A DNA stretch of 64,000 bases from Nissolia schottii (GCA_003254905.1 QANU01028716.1:190899-254898), one strand, 5' to 3'; shown: positions 35,426 to 47,457, numbered from the stretch's first letter. A program made the numbers and translations. Notes: generated from the sequence alone by a model not told the origin.

Positions 35426-37481
35426 TTAAGCTAACTTCTTGCCCTTCAACGCACCTTTAGGGATCTTACTCAATATCTTACTCAATACCTTTTCATCAAA
35501 CACAGCATACTGCCTTTTAATCTCAATGGATGCCTTTTCAGCCAAAGGATCTATCTTATCCTCATACTTGTCATAGATGACAGGAATGGTGTGCAACAAA
35601 ACAAAAGCTGTTCAGCACATGAAAATGTATGCAAATCAGCAAAATCTCAACCAAAAGTTGAAAAAAGAAAAAAAAGGAACTATTCACAACGAGTTTAAAT
35701 TATACTTACTTAAGTAGAACAAGGTCAAGAAATTGCAGCAGCTTCCCACAATCGATAAAACCCACAAGCCAGCAATAACCTATCTCAAAAACAGAATACT
35801 CAGTACAAGACAATGACATGACAGCAATAGTTCACTTAAATAATGAAAACTCAACATAACAGTAACTGCAATGAGTATAGCAATTAGTGAAGTCCTACTA
35901 CGAAGGGTAAAATCTCATTAAAAAATCTTCTTAAGTTATATGTAGCCCACAAAACTAACAAAGATTACTCATGAATAAGCACATATTTGAATGTGCAAGG
36001 AATTAGATGATCGTAGGCCACATACAATGAGGAAACTCTTCAAATCTTTTCCAGAACCAATGTCACGCAACGCAGAAAATCCCCTGTTGATTTCAATTCT
36101 CAATGCAGATGCAACTTGCAGGAACGGTTCTTCGGGGATATGAACTTGGGGGATGTGAGGCTCCTTCCTACAACATCATACGATATTTACATGCAAGTGG
36201 TTAGGTTAAAAAAAAGCCATATAAAGCACTTGACTATGCCCTGGTCCAATGAATTTAACAAGTTTCAGAGTCTCACTTGTGGATGAAAGTTTGAGCATTG
36301 GACCACAAAAACAAACACGCAAGCAATAGGATCAAAATGTGGCAAACAAGAGTAAGAAGGTTGTATTCCAGCAATTCAAAGAAGACCCACACAGCAGTGG
36401 CTCCCCCAAGCACACCCGCAGATATCTTCTTGTTCCTCCACAGTAGCACATCAGCAGCTGTAAACAATTCATTGATATGATTACCAAAACAGAAAAGATA
36501 TATATGATGTCTAGAAGAAAATAAAATTGAACACATAAAGTACAAACATAATATGATTAACAAATGTAAGAATACGTAAATTTCGCGAAACACGGAGAAC
36601 ATAATGTTTATGTTTAATGACACTTTAGATGTGTTCCAGACTTGAGATATTGTAGAAATGTCATGCTTACATTTTTTATAAATAAAATTTTCTCCAACTA
36701 AATTATATTTTTAATATTTGAACAGATTTCCTTTGTTATAACTACAAAAATCTGATTAGAAAACGAAATAGTAGTAATTTAATTCAAACACAGGCACCTA
36801 CGAATCCCAAACCATTCATTCTCATTCCTCGATTTGCACAGTTTAGAAATCTAATATATGATCTTCTAAAAGATCTTTAAAAAATAGTCGTATGTTTAGA
36901 TATAATAATCGAGAAGTTAATTTCTCAGTTGTAAAAAATAGTCCACAACTAATGTGAGTATAAAAATCTAACCATAAATAAACAAAATTTTTAATAATAT
37001 TTTATTCATTTAATTTAAAACGTTACTTTGTTTATGGCAAAAGCACATACAAACAGCTCTATGAATCTCGAATCATTTCATTTCCATTCCACAATTATCA
37101 CATTTCAGAAGGAAAATCATAGATCTACCTAATAATTCAACCAAAAATGCATCATCATTTCAAATGACTTTTAATTTTTTTTCAATCAATTAACAAAATC
37201 ACACAGAATCAGCTCAAAAATCAGAGATCTAACAACATCCACGTGTAAACACAGTATCTAGAGAGAGAAAGAGAGAGAGAGAGATTCATACGCTTTCCGC
37301 CGCCGAGGACGGAGTGCACAGGCTTCTCTCTGCCGAAGAGGCGATACACCTTCTCCTTTACGGCCGAAATGACTGGTGTCTCGGAATCGGAGGACGAAGA
37401 ATCGTGGCCGTTGATCTTCTCGCTTATCTTCTCGATCAACGATTCGCGGCTCGTCACCGTGCTCTCCGATTCTTCCGCCAT
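35426..37481 (-). CDS. Reticulon-like protein B (RTNLB)
   Basis: An ER-shaping membrane protein of the plant RTNLB1-8 type: two long hydrophobic hairpins bend the membrane of tubules and sheet edges. Five exons on -: 37481-37292, 36457-36277, 36167-36026, 35779-35710, 35607-35426, joining in frame to 254 residues. The N-terminal 63 residues are acidic and Ser-rich, ending [18 protein letters not shown]. The reticulon domain (about 65-254) starts [20 protein letters not shown], has hairpin 1 ([20 protein letters not shown]), the loop [24 protein letters not shown], hairpin 2 ([38 protein letters not shown]) and ends in a basic tail [13 protein letters not shown] is doubled near the C-terminus ([12 protein letters not shown]). 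The exact RTNLB number cannot be fixed by eye. Confidence 0.95.
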
Positions 37482-39242
37482 TGTCTCAGAACTAAAAACC
37501 TAAATCTTCGAATTCGGATTTCCGAGAGAGAGGAAAAAGGGGAGAAAGCTCTTCGAAGTTTTAGATTCAGCTGGAGAATGTGGTGTGTTAGGTTATAGGG
37601 TTCGGGGCGAGAATCTCTCGCTCGTTATTTATAGTGTTGCGGATAATGAGGTTCGGGACACGAGCCTCAGGTTTGGGAGTAATTTGAATCTGGCACAGTG
37701 AGAAGAGAGAGAGAGAGAGAGAGAAACGGAAGAGGGAGTAGACGGCGTTTTTTGTTGATACGGTCGAGGTTTATAACGCCGTTAGATTGGATGATTTTTA
37801 TTTTATTTTTAATTTAAAAAATACCTTTTTTGACGTGGTAAATTTTATTTTGATGTGGTAAAGAAAAAGAAGCTTATTTCCCGGGCATGTTTGAAAAATT
37901 AGTAGACTTGGTCGGAGTCAATTTTAATCAATTTAAAAGTAACAAATTTTTTACTGTGTTTTAAAATTGATTCTAAAATTTTTTAACTAAAATTTAATCA
38001 CGTTAATAATTTCACAAAATAATTTAGGATTAACATATTAGTTACAAAAATGATGATCATTTGATAATATATAAAATAAATTAATGAGATAAAATTATTC
38101 TCGACAATTTAATCAATGATTAATACTCTAATTCTTTGTTTATGTAATTATCAAAAGATATAATTAAACTAAGAGTATTAACCTATTATTAAAAAAAACA
38201 ATAATTACAATTGTCTTTGTATTTTAAAGTGAATATTTCAAAAACCTAAAACATAAATATTTGATAATTTGTTTGATTTCTTATAAAGTGTCCATCATCT
38301 ATAGTAATTATTCTCCTTTCAAAATTTAGAAATTATTAAAATAAACACGTCTCTTTTAATAAAGTCTTTTGTATACACACTATCAAAAATTAAACGCTAA
38401 ATACTTAATGAAGTCAGCGATCAAAATTTGATACTTATTGTACTTAAATCAAATTAATTAAGATATGAATTCATTCCCGTATTAATAATTTAGATAAAAA
38501 AAATATTAATTATTTATATTTAGAAGTATATGAAATCTTAATAAATCGAACTTATATTTTTTTTCCGGTGCTAATTTTACTACTATATTTTGTTGTGCAC
38601 TGCACTTGGTGACACAATACATGATGTGCTAAAGTCACATACTAGTTGTCAGAGAGTGGATGCTTTCGGTAAGAAGTGACCACCGACAAGTGAAAAGGAT
38701 GGGACACGTGGCGGCCACTGATTGGGGTGCGTGATAGGCTTGTGTCTTGGACGGCTAGGTTCTTTTTGTAGTAGGAGGTGGACTTAACATCACAGTGGGT
38801 TCGACGTTTGTTTTTGGTTTAGTTTACACAACAGATTTCTTTTTTAGTTTAGTTTTTGGTCTACTTTCCCTAATATTTTTGGGTTTAGTATTTTTTGGGG
38901 CCGGGCTTCCTTGCATATCAACCCATTGTTTTGTAGCACTGTTTAAATTGGGCTACCTTTTCAGACCAAAAAGAACTGGGCCAGCTATGACCAGTCATCA
39001 GAAGGAGAAAAATCGACTCTGCGTTAGCTACTAGGCTTGAGGTTAAGCATTTAACTTCTGTTTTCTTTTTCTGTGAACATCCAGCATCTAGATTCCAACC
39101 TTAAGGCTGTTATGTATATTAACAAGGCAAAATAATAATGATAATAACAACAAAACTTCTTGTGTGGTCAATGGCCTGGTTGTGTACAAAATGATATGTT
39201 AGTCTCTATTTTAGGATGTCTTTTCAAATAAAGTTGAAGTAT
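37482..39242. promoter_or_regulatory. 5' flank of the reticulon gene and gene-free DNA
   Basis: 37482-37780 holds the leader and promoter of the minus-strand reticulon gene. It includes a (GA)n tract at about 37702-37722; another lies in intron 1 at 37262-37283. 38590-38760 contains an ACACGTGGC G-box-like word (about 38704). A frame of 79 codons at 38795-39034 lacks any domain. The rest is AT-rich. Confidence 0.4.
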
Positions 39243-39929
39243 TAGTTATAAAACTCGGCCCAGTCTTGACCTGGCCACTCTACTAGGTCATTGGGTTATT
39301 GGTTCAACCAGTGGGTCACCGAGCCAATTGCTGATCCAGATATAAATAAAATAATAATAAATATATATAACCTAAAAAAATTAAAAAAAATTCAAATAAA
39401 TAAAATGCATTAAAATATATAAGTAAGATTCAAATTTCAAATGACATACCATACATAAATAATACATAAGTAAACATAAGTAATGACAAATTCAATTACA
39501 AACATAAGTAAACCAAGTTTTAAATCAAAAATACATAACAACAACAATTCTATATGAGTATTCAATATTTATTACAAGAAGACAGCAAAATAGGTGTATG
39601 TAACAAGAAAAAGGGTAAAGAAATGAGGAACTTAAACACATATTTTGTAGAAAAATGAAGAAAAAAATTAGCTCAATCTGACAAACAGTAATTTCAAAAA
39701 AAATTCTTTATTAAACAACGTTGTTTGCCCTTTTTAATAATAAAAAAATTATATAAAAAAAACGCATGATCCGACCAAATCACTAAGTTTCACAAAAATC
39801 AGCTGGATCAACCTAGGTCAATCCGGGTCTAAAATGTGGCCAATCTACTAAGATAATCGGCCCGGTCCCGTGGCCAGGTCACCGGGTTCTGGGTCAACCC
39901 AGCCAGGCCGAACTGGATTTTTTAACTAT
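39243..39929. mobile_element. TIR element, about 690 bp, no coding
   Basis: The left end TAGTTATAAAACTCGGCCC faces a right end whose complement is TAGTTAAAAAATCCAGTTCGGC. Subterminal regions on both sides hold CGGGTC/GACCTGG-like words (GGTCACCGAGCC, GGTCACCGGGTT), and the middle is AT-rich. A GTATT word occurs on both flanks but I cannot fix the duplication length. It is non-autonomous. Confidence 0.6.
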
Positions 39930-40360
39930 GGTATTAACGTGTGTAATTAAGAGTATATTCAGTATGCCACTTTTAATGTTTAAAAAAAGACTTAAACCTA
40001 AAAACAAGTAAATCAAGACTAAAATATCTTTTTTATTTTCAATATTCATTATGATACTACATGATCATTCAATAATTTCTTATTAAATCAACTACCCAAC
40101 AAAGAGAATTCAATTGTATTTTTAATTTGGAAGATCTACCCTGAGACAACTCCTCTTGTAACCTCAGTGTATTTCGGTTTACGGTTTGAGAAAGAGTAAA
40201 ATTAATAGGGTAAAAGTAGAGCAAAACGAGTAATTTTATCTTTCACCATAAGAAAATTGTGTTTTAGAGCACATACCATTTCAGTGTTCATTTCTACGAG
40301 TCCAAAATTTCCAACACATACGATGCAAGAGGAGGAAAACTTGGGCATTTAACCTTGTTC

Positions 40361-41125
40361 GCACAGCGATAATGCGACATAACCGCAGTAGTACTATGAT
40401 CAATTATTTTCTTGAAGTGCCTCAATGAATAGGCATTGAACTATATTCAACAGTGAAGCTTATTACTGACATATACTGAATATGCATTCTAGTGATTGCA
40501 TAACAAGTATACTCAATTTCAATCAGCAAAATGTGATTGTTAACGCAGAAAAAAATTACTATATCCTATTTCAGCCTATTATAATTTGTTGAGAATATTA
40601 TGTGATTTAACTATCGCAAACAAGGATTTAGAGGAATGGTAATAGCAAGAAATTTGGAAATGCAGTTAAGAAAAGAAATAATTCAGCAGTCAGGATAAGA
40701 AAAGAGAAGATCTCCACTTTATGGAGAAAGTATGGGATCGATACGACAACACTCTTAGATCAATAAAATACATTATATATGAATATTACTTTATTAATCT
40801 AAAGATATAGATCCATCGTTATCCTTTTAAAGCGAGAATTTCACTTTAAATAATCTAAATTCAGTCATATGACGAATCAGTAAGATTTACACACATCCTC
40901 GGAAGTTTATGATCTATCTATTTATTCAAGAATCAATGAGCATGACATGTTATTTTGGGAGCTAAATTCTAACAAATTTTATTATTTCTCTAACAAAATT
41001 CTAAATTCTTGGTTCAATCCTAGTAGTCAAAGATAAATAGAACCATAATATTGGACCAAAAACAAGGACAGAAACCATGTCCTGCATGTGAATGGATGTG
41101 GTACCAAATACAAGCTGTGAGCTGT
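40361..41125 (-). pseudogene. Relic of the methyltransferase locus lacking its coding sequence
   Basis: Three blocks align, in the same order and orientation, with the flanks of the methyltransferase gene. 40361-40475 matches 14185-14310 (3' side; shared words TAGTACTATG and TATTCAACAGTGAAGCTTA). 40484-40690 matches 16335-16540 (GATTTAACTAT, TAATAGCAAGAA). 41030-41125 matches 16905-16995 (CAAGGACAGAAACCAT). The spacing between the last two blocks is almost the same in both copies. About 2.0 kb (14310-16335), including all of the coding sequence, is absent here. It is therefore a ghost of a duplicated gene, or an empty copy if the intronless gene was inserted later. Confidence 0.7.
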
Positions 41126-42151
41126 CTACTAATATCAACAACTCAATGGGTCCATCCCATGAACCGTTTCCCAACCTCTTGCATTAAACGTAGCTAAAAT
41201 ACAAGGGGCGGGGGGGGGAAGAGAAATAATTGAAATCCTCCTAAATATTTTATGATACTACTAGTGTAGCAGTGTTCTCAACAAGAAATTCAATTTTGGC
41301 CTGTGGGTCTAACCGCTAACTTCAGCAGGGTAATTAACCAGTCAACATATATCAGTTAAGAATGAAGGACAAAATAGAAGGGGGGGGGGAGGAAGATGGT
41401 ATTCCAATCTCCAATGTCAAATCAACCAAAACACAGTACAACAAAACGCAGATGATCTTACATCACAGGGACCATAACCTTTAATTTGTTTAACAACATT
41501 CATTGAGGTAACCAATATACTCAAGCACAATTTCACTTGAATTGATGTTCTGCCAAAGAGGGGGGAAAAAACCTCCAATTGAATCACATCATCACCATCA
41601 AACCCCTAGCAATATAACATTTTCCCTTCTATACAGCAAAATGAATATCCACCACCATTTCCCAAAATAAAAACTAGATAGAACAAAAATTCACTATTTT
41701 CACAATTGAGTATCTTTCCATGTGCAAATTATACATACTCACAGTTAAATTCTCATACTTTTAACCTGACCTATGTATAAATAGTGAGAATTTGCATGTG
41801 GAAAAAGAAACATCCTCTCTTATTTTCCCACTACCAAAGCCTATGCAACAGAGCAAGAGAAAAAGAATTCTTAGATGCTACACAATTTTGCTCCGTACCA
41901 TTCATCATTTCATCCATCATATCCAAATTTCAAAGAAACAAAAAAGAACAATAATAATTCACAAAATTGATGATTTCTTTTTTCTTACAACATCCAAGAA
42001 TTACTCATAATACTAGAGAAAAAAATTATAAAGAAAAATGTCAAAAGGAATAATAAAAGTCAAACTCTATCAAGCAAAATAATAAAAGGAAAAATTTCTC
42101 AAACAAATAGGTGTGGGGTCCACGATGCACCGTTTAGCATAGCACAGGTCG
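41126..42151. other. 3' flank of the ATL gene
   Basis: Two G-runs (about 41206-41217 and 41380-41389) and AT-rich DNA. The part nearest 42152 is probably the 3' untranslated region of the ATL gene. No other gene. Confidence 0.4.
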
Positions 42152-42733
42152 TCAGCGAGCATAGTGAGAGAGTGGCACTACCTCCTGCAGCGGCGTGGGC
42201 ATGGGGGAGTTCCGGCAAACGGGGCAGGAACCGTTTAATTTCAGCCAGGAATCAAGGCACGACACGTGGAAGCAGTGCCTGCACTCGGGCATCATCCTCA
42301 GCATCTCCGAATCCTTGTACTCGCTCAAACATATCGAACACATCCCTTCTTCACCCTTCTTCTTGTACTGAAACCTCGGGTACGAGTTTATCACCCTCTG
42401 GTCCAAACCCAAAACGACAGCGTCGTTCTGACGGTTGTTGTTGTTGCCCACGTCATCGCTGTCGTTTTCGTCGCCCTCGGCCACGAAGATCACGCGGGGC
42501 AAAACGACGCCGTCGTTTGCGCGATTGTGATTGCGGTTGTGGTTTTGATTGTTGTTGCGGAGGGTGCGGCAGCAGAGGTAGGAGGAGAGGATGATGGTGG
42601 AGAGGAGGAAGAGGAATCCGAGGGCGATGGCGATGGAGTAGCCGAAGCCGAGGTTGGTGAGGTAGGTGGCGGCGGTGGCGGTGGTGGTGGTGGTGGGGGG
42701 TGGTGGTGGAGGAGAGGAAGAGAAGGAGGACAT
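42152..42733 (-). CDS. ATL-type RING-H2 finger E3 ubiquitin ligase
   Basis: ATL proteins are membrane-bound E3 ligases; many respond to elicitors and stress. The chosen ATG at 42733 gives 193 residues, intronless as usual for the family. After a Pro/Thr-rich N-terminus (7-18) comes a membrane segment (about 29-54), a low-complexity Asn/His stretch (60-72) and an acidic part. The family's GLD box (GLDQRVINSYP, 109-119) follows. The RING-H2 has ligands C132, C135, C151, H153, H156, C159, C170 and C173 with the standard spacing, and the conserved Trp at 163 (CLDSWL). The frame stays open upstream to 42964, but that extension has no ATL likeness. The sequence is close to the ATL67 subgroup, though I cannot assign a member. 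Confidence 0.9.
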   Translation of the reverse strand: MSSFSSSPPPPPPTTTTTATAATYLTNLGFGYSIAIALGFLFLLSTIILSSYLCCRTLRNNNQNHNRNHNRANDGVVLPRVIFVAEGDENDSDDVGNNNNRQNDAVVLGLDQRVINSYPRFQYKKKGEEGMCSICLSEYKDSEMLRMMPECRHCFHVSCLDSWLKLNGSCPVCRNSPMPTPLQEVVPLSHYAR

Positions 42734-44180
42734 GGAGGAGAAGAGGAATTGGAAGGAGAGGAAGAGGGGGTGAGATTGGGAATACGCTCCATTTGTGATA
42801 TTTTCTGGGTTTGGGTGGGTGGACACGTTAGCTGCTGCATTTAATACTATACTCAGGAAACTTTGCAATAAATTTAGGATGTGATCATTGGTTGTAGTAG
42901 ATACATGCATTGTTTGTGCAAAACCAATCCTATTCAAAATTTTGGGTTGAGGTATATTGATCACTTTTCTAACGTAAATTTCATCACAATTCTGTGCTCA
43001 CTCTTTTTTATACGACTTTAAAATTTATTAATACGGTTAATTTATGAGTTCTTTTATGTAAAAATTTTATATTTCTTTTTATGTTTTATAAATTACATTA
43101 ATTATAACAAAATTTAAATTTAAAATATCATGCACATTATCAAAATCACCCTGATAAAGTGGGGTCAAGTAACAATTGGCGATTGACAATATTTCCAGTT
43201 TTATGTAGACCTCCATAGCAACTATTGACTATTCTATTGAACATTCATAGTCAGTCACAATGGGCCAGTCAGTTTCCACCCAAAGTTCTAATGTGCATCA
43301 TGAGCATTTTACTTTAGAATTCAAAAACTGCCGCTATCATCATTGCTTTTGACTTTTGTGCCGTCCTGTACTATACTTCTCAAAGATATGACACATTTTT
43401 CACTAACGGTGGAGCGATTGTTTCATCAATTTAATTTTCTTTTAAATGTATCTAACCCCCAAGGCAAGACAAGCATGCTCATCACAAGTGTTACAAACAT
43501 AAAAGTGCTTCCATCCCAATTTTATTTTCTTAATAAGATGTTGCTTGTTGCTACATTAATGCAGTCCTTACCGAGAAGCAGAATTTCTCAAGTGATCTTA
43601 GATAAGATAAAAGAAATTATATTACTGTTATATTTCATTTAATGTGTAACATTTTAGTATTGTAAATTGTTACTTGTCTCATGTTGGACTAATATCACGA
43701 AATAGACGTCTCACGCTCAAAAATTATAATTTTAAAAGAACTAATTAACAACCGTTATAAAAATTCCTTTTCAGAATTAGACAAGGCATATTATAATTTA
43801 GCTTTAGTTAGCATTCATAACACTTGACTCAAAAAAAAAATTATATATGTGAGAATTTCAACCAACGTTTTATTTAGTCAAATTTTTTATATGATTACCC
43901 ATTTAAATTTGGGGAAAACAACTATATTTTTAATATAAATGTTAAAACTACTAAACATCAAAATAAAAGAGAGGCAACAACTTTTCTTTCTTTAAAATCA
44001 CCAAAGAACTTCTCACCCAATAGCTCCAAAAAAGCAGCACTAGTTCTCAAACAACTCATAATTCCAAAACAAACAAAAAAATCATGCAAATAAAGGTATT
44101 CATCCAACGTTATTTTTGGTACAAGGTATAAGCATTAATACAAAACTATACAGAAAACAAAACTAAATATATTGAATTCA
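42734..44180. other. ATL promoter and gene-free DNA
   Basis: The first ~300 bp is the likely ATL leader and promoter. Beyond this the sequence is AT-rich with dispersed-repeat character (for example CTCATGTTGGACTAATATC near 43680). The last ~130 bp before 44181 is probably a 3' untranslated region. No other gene seen. Confidence 0.4.
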
Positions 44181-44852
44181 CTACAGTTTAACCTTTCTCT
44201 TACAATCCTGCTCTTGAATCCCCTGTGTAGAGACATTGAAAGTGGTGGTGCAATTCATCTTCACAACAACGTGCTTCTTAACCAATCCCAAAATCTTCAC
44301 TTGCCCGGGAACCCTAGAGAAGCTGCTCATAGCAAAAACCCCTGAGCCCAACTCTGCCCTCAAATCAGGGCTAGACATGAGCCTATCCATGATCACATCA
44401 ACACTTATGTTCATCCTAATTGTGTGCCTTGCCCTTGCCATCCCTTGTGGCCCTCTAGCCTCACCAACCATGATTCCATGGTAGTACAAGGTTGTTGTTG
44501 TGTTACTATACCTAAAGGATGCAAAATTGGGATTCTTGACCGAAACATACGCAATTAAGGACATGTTGACCCCGGATTTAGGGGCTACTAAGTTGTTGGC
44601 AAGGTCTAATTTTGTGAACTTGATGCCATTCATTGTGATGATGGGGTCCTTAACATGGAATATGGTGAAAATCAAGGCTATGGTTGTGATTGCTAGGAGT
44701 AGTAAAGAGACTAATGGGCAAGTACAATATTTGATGATGAATTTTCTTTTATGATGGTGGTGGTGTTGTAGAGTGGTGTTATGTTCATCAATGCTAGGGT
44801 GGTCTCTTGTTGGTGCTAGGGGTTTAATTTCTTGCTCTTCTTTCTCTGCCAT
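44181..44852 (-). CDS. LEA_2-domain membrane protein (NHL-like), copy 1
   Basis: Intronless, 223 residues. A soluble N-terminus with PLAP and a His run (30-34) precedes one membrane segment (about 46-66). The typical VKDP box (67-70) follows, then a LEA_2 / NDR1-HIN1-like beta-sandwich domain (MNGIKFTKLDLANN, VSVKNPNFASFRYSNTTTTL, YYHGIMVGEARGPQGMARAR, VKMNCTTTFNV) with several NxT/S sites. The family is plasma-membrane or vacuolar-face and linked to stress or defence; the exact role is unknown. The paralogue at 46804-47457 has the same length, orientation, motifs and C-terminus (KRKVKL / QRKVKL), so the two are tandem duplicates. Confidence 0.9.
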   Translation of the reverse strand: MAEKEEQEIKPLAPTRDHPSIDEHNTTLQHHHHHKRKFIIKYCTCPLVSLLLLAITTIALIFTIFHVKDPIITMNGIKFTKLDLANNLVAPKSGVNMSLIAYVSVKNPNFASFRYSNTTTTLYYHGIMVGEARGPQGMARARHTIRMNISVDVIMDRLMSSPDLRAELGSGVFAMSSFSRVPGQVKILGLVKKHVVVKMNCTTTFNVSTQGIQEQDCKRKVKL

Positions 44853-46803
44853 GGCTCTAAGCCTCTAGCTATAGGAAAAGTAGAATTGAGGCAATTTAGG
44901 TTTGGAAATTTATTTGGGAAGTGCTTTTTGTGTTGTGTTGTGATTTGGATTTATTTATGGTGTTTAAGATGTGAGTCTTTTGACTTTGAAGGTAGGCAAT
45001 GTGGCCCCATTTTCCTTACATTTGGTTGACTTTGTGTAGTGAATACAAGAATTTGTATGTCTTAGTGACAAAATTCTAAGGTTTTGACAAATCTTTCCCA
45101 ACCTCCCGTGTGTTTTGTAATCGTACACTTGTGAAATTATGGCATATACACATATGATTAGATAGAGTGAGAAATGTTCACTTTCTTTAATTAATGATCT
45201 AGAATTTAAGTTATGAACATAAAGAAATTGGTCAGTATTAGCAGAGTTATATCCCTTATGAAATTTCAAATACTTCAACAATATATATAACATGTTTTCA
45301 TCGAACATGTCCCACATTTTATTTGATGAGAGACTAATGTTAAACTATCAAGTTTTCTTTTGTTTGACAAATGGGCTAAAGTCCAAAGAAAAATAACAGA
45401 GAAAACTAGCTCCCACGAGGCTACGTGATCTGCATTAGATCATTCAAAAGAGAAGGGCGAGAAGCTGTCGGGGCCGCATTAAAATAGGCGATCTCAAAAG
45501 TATTAAAATGATGACTCATATTAGCAAGACAATCGGTAACACGGTTGGATTCCTTGTACACATGCTGGAGATGCACCACCTAATTCCTTGATAAAAGTTC
45601 GCGAATACAAAATATGATCGAGGCAGTTGGATGTAAGTGATTAAAGACTATTTTATCTCCCACAAAATTAAAATTAGAGGAATGTCTTAAAACAGGGCTT
45701 CACTCTTAAATTAATGCATGAAAACATTAGCGGTAATGGTGCATATTATGATTTGAAAAGGATGTTAGGTTAAAGTTCCAATCTGAGCACATCATATACC
45801 AGAGAATAACCTTACCTATTTTTTTTAACCTTACCTAATTAGTGTCTGGTAACATACCAAACTACGATTTTTATAGATAACGAGATTTTAACAAAATATT
45901 TCTAAACTTTGCCAGTTTTTTTAATTACTAAAAATGAAAAAGAAAAAAATATTTTATATTTGTATGATCTTAAGTATATATTTATAAGTTATTATTTAAA
46001 AATTAATATTTATTTATCAAAAGAACATGGTTATTATTGATTTTAGAATAAATATTTATTAAGTCGTACAATCTGGAAGTCATCACCAGTTTGATACTAA
46101 AAAAAAAAAAAATTATATCAAGTTCTAACACGTTTTAAATTTTGACAGGAGTTTTGACCTTAAATTTTTTTTTCACATGAATTTGTTCTAATATTTTAAA
46201 TTTTAGTATTAGTCATATGTTAATAATTTTAACATAAAATATTTCATTCAATTATTAGTACAAGACAAAATTAATGTTATAATTTAAAACACTAAGACTA
46301 AATTGGTGTCAAAAAAACATTTTAGGATCAAATTGATGTCAATTTTTAAAATGTGATGAAAAAACAATTACCCTTAATTTAATTAAAAAAAATAGTAGAT
46401 GCATATCAGATTTGCATAATTTTGTGTGAGTCGTTCATTTAATTTTCCTTGTGCCACAGTTCATTAAACCAACTACCAACTATTAACTACCTTTTTCCCC
46501 CTCAAATTTAATAAGTAGGCACATATTAATGAACATCACTCTTATTCATTGCAAATTATATGGCCTCGTGCATTGCACGCGGATTGCTATATAATTTGCC
46601 ATTTGTGCCCGCCAATATTGGAATAGAGAAGGTCCCTATAGCTATAGTACCCTAGGCAACGTTTTTCTCCTTTTCGCTGAATATTTCATACAAATACAAG
46701 CTATAGTGCCTATGTCATAAATCTCGCTTAAAAAACATGGCAAAAAAAAATGCTATAAGGCTATAAGTAACAATAACAATTACAAAACAACATTAATCCA
46801 TGC
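44853..46803. other. Spacer between the tandem LEA_2 genes
   Basis: Contains the promoter of copy 1 (44853-45050), the LINE fragment at 45421-45669, and AT-rich DNA. 46090-46350 is a dispersed repeat carrying GACTAAATTGGTGTCAA, also seen near 14100. The last ~60 bp is the likely 3' untranslated region of copy 2. Confidence 0.45.
45421..45669 (-). mobile_element. Decayed LINE fragment, RNase H (RVT_3) region
   Basis: Translating the minus strand in one frame gives 83 codons that read like the end of a plant LINE RNase H domain: VGDKIVFNHLHPTASIIFC, IRELLSRN, an internal TAG where a Trp codon is usual, then VVHLQHVYKESNRVTDCLAN and a stop. HVY(K/R)E(S/A)NRV(T/A)D.LAN is the hallmark of this domain. 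GGACTTTAGCCCA after the stop resembles LINE 3' ends. No reverse transcriptase is found upstream, so the copy is 5'-truncated and dead. Confidence 0.75.
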
Positions 46804-47457
46804 CTAAAGTTTCACCTTACGTTGGCAATTCAAGTCCTGAATTTCCCTGCTTGAAATGCTAACCTTGATGGTGCAATTCATCCTCACCTCAACATGTTTC
46901 TTAACAACCAAGACCTTAACTCGCCCCGCGATCACCGTGTAGCTGTTGATGGTCATCTGCTTCGCGCTGATGACATCAGAGAATAAATTCGGGATAGAAA
47001 CGAGGCGATCAGTTAAGATATCTGCCGTGACGTTCAATTTCATCGTTCGTCGGGCCTTCGCAAGGCCTGGCGGAGTTCGCGCCTCACCGACCTCCACCCC
47101 ATAGTAGTATATGCTTGTTGTGGTGTTGCCAAATTTGAAGGATGCATAATTGGGATTCTTAATTGACATGTCAATCAAGAGTGACATATTCAAATTAACA
47201 CTAGAGATTGAATTTACCTTAAGGTCTAGTTTTGTAAGTGTGACACTATTGGTTGTGATTTTGGGATCCTTGACCTTAAAAACTGTGAATGCTAAGATTA
47301 CAATTACTATGACTAGTAATAATAGAAAAGATATGGTTACTAACCCACATAACTTGATTTTTCTGTGGCGATTGCTTTTGATGGCCAATTCGTTATCATT
47401 GCTTGGTTGGTCTCTAATTGATGGTGCTAAGGGTCTTGCTTGGTCTCTCTCTGCCAT
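46804..47457 (-). CDS. LEA_2-domain membrane protein (NHL-like), copy 2
   Basis: Intronless, 217 residues and paralogous to the gene at 44181-44852. Order: RPLAPSIRDQPS near the N-terminus, a membrane segment (about 38-60), VFKVKDP (60-65), then the LEA_2 domain with VTLTKLDLKVN, IDMSIKNPNYASFKFGNTTT, YYYGVEVGEARTPPGLAKAR and VEVRMNCTIKVS, ending in a basic tail. The N-terminal region differs from copy 1 (no His run), while the NPN(F/Y)ASF block and the KVKL end are shared. The ATG at 47457 is the first in frame and gives the MAE start shared with copy 1. Confidence 0.9.
   Translation of the reverse strand: MAERDQARPLAPSIRDQPSNDNELAIKSNRHRKIKLCGLVTISFLLLLVIVIVILAFTVFKVKDPKITTNSVTLTKLDLKVNSISSVNLNMSLLIDMSIKNPNYASFKFGNTTTSIYYYGVEVGEARTPPGLAKARRTMKLNVTADILTDRLVSIPNLFSDVISAKQMTINSYTVIAGRVKVLVVKKHVEVRMNCTIKVSISSREIQDLNCQRKVKL

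Noticed and set aside
38795..39034. 79-codon frame with hydrophobic N-terminus
   Set aside because: Phe/Leu-rich composition from T-rich DNA, no family likeness, no conserved domain, flanked by repeat-like GGGCC words.
42266..42844. 192-codon plus-strand frame opposite the ATL gene
   Set aside because: Antisense shadow. Its Gly/Glu runs mirror the Pro/Thr/Ser codons of the ATL N-terminus, while the minus strand has a full RING-H2 with all eight ligands.
42734..42964. 77-residue N-terminal extension of the ATL protein
   Set aside because: The frame is open, but ATL proteins start just before the membrane segment and the extension has no likeness to the family.
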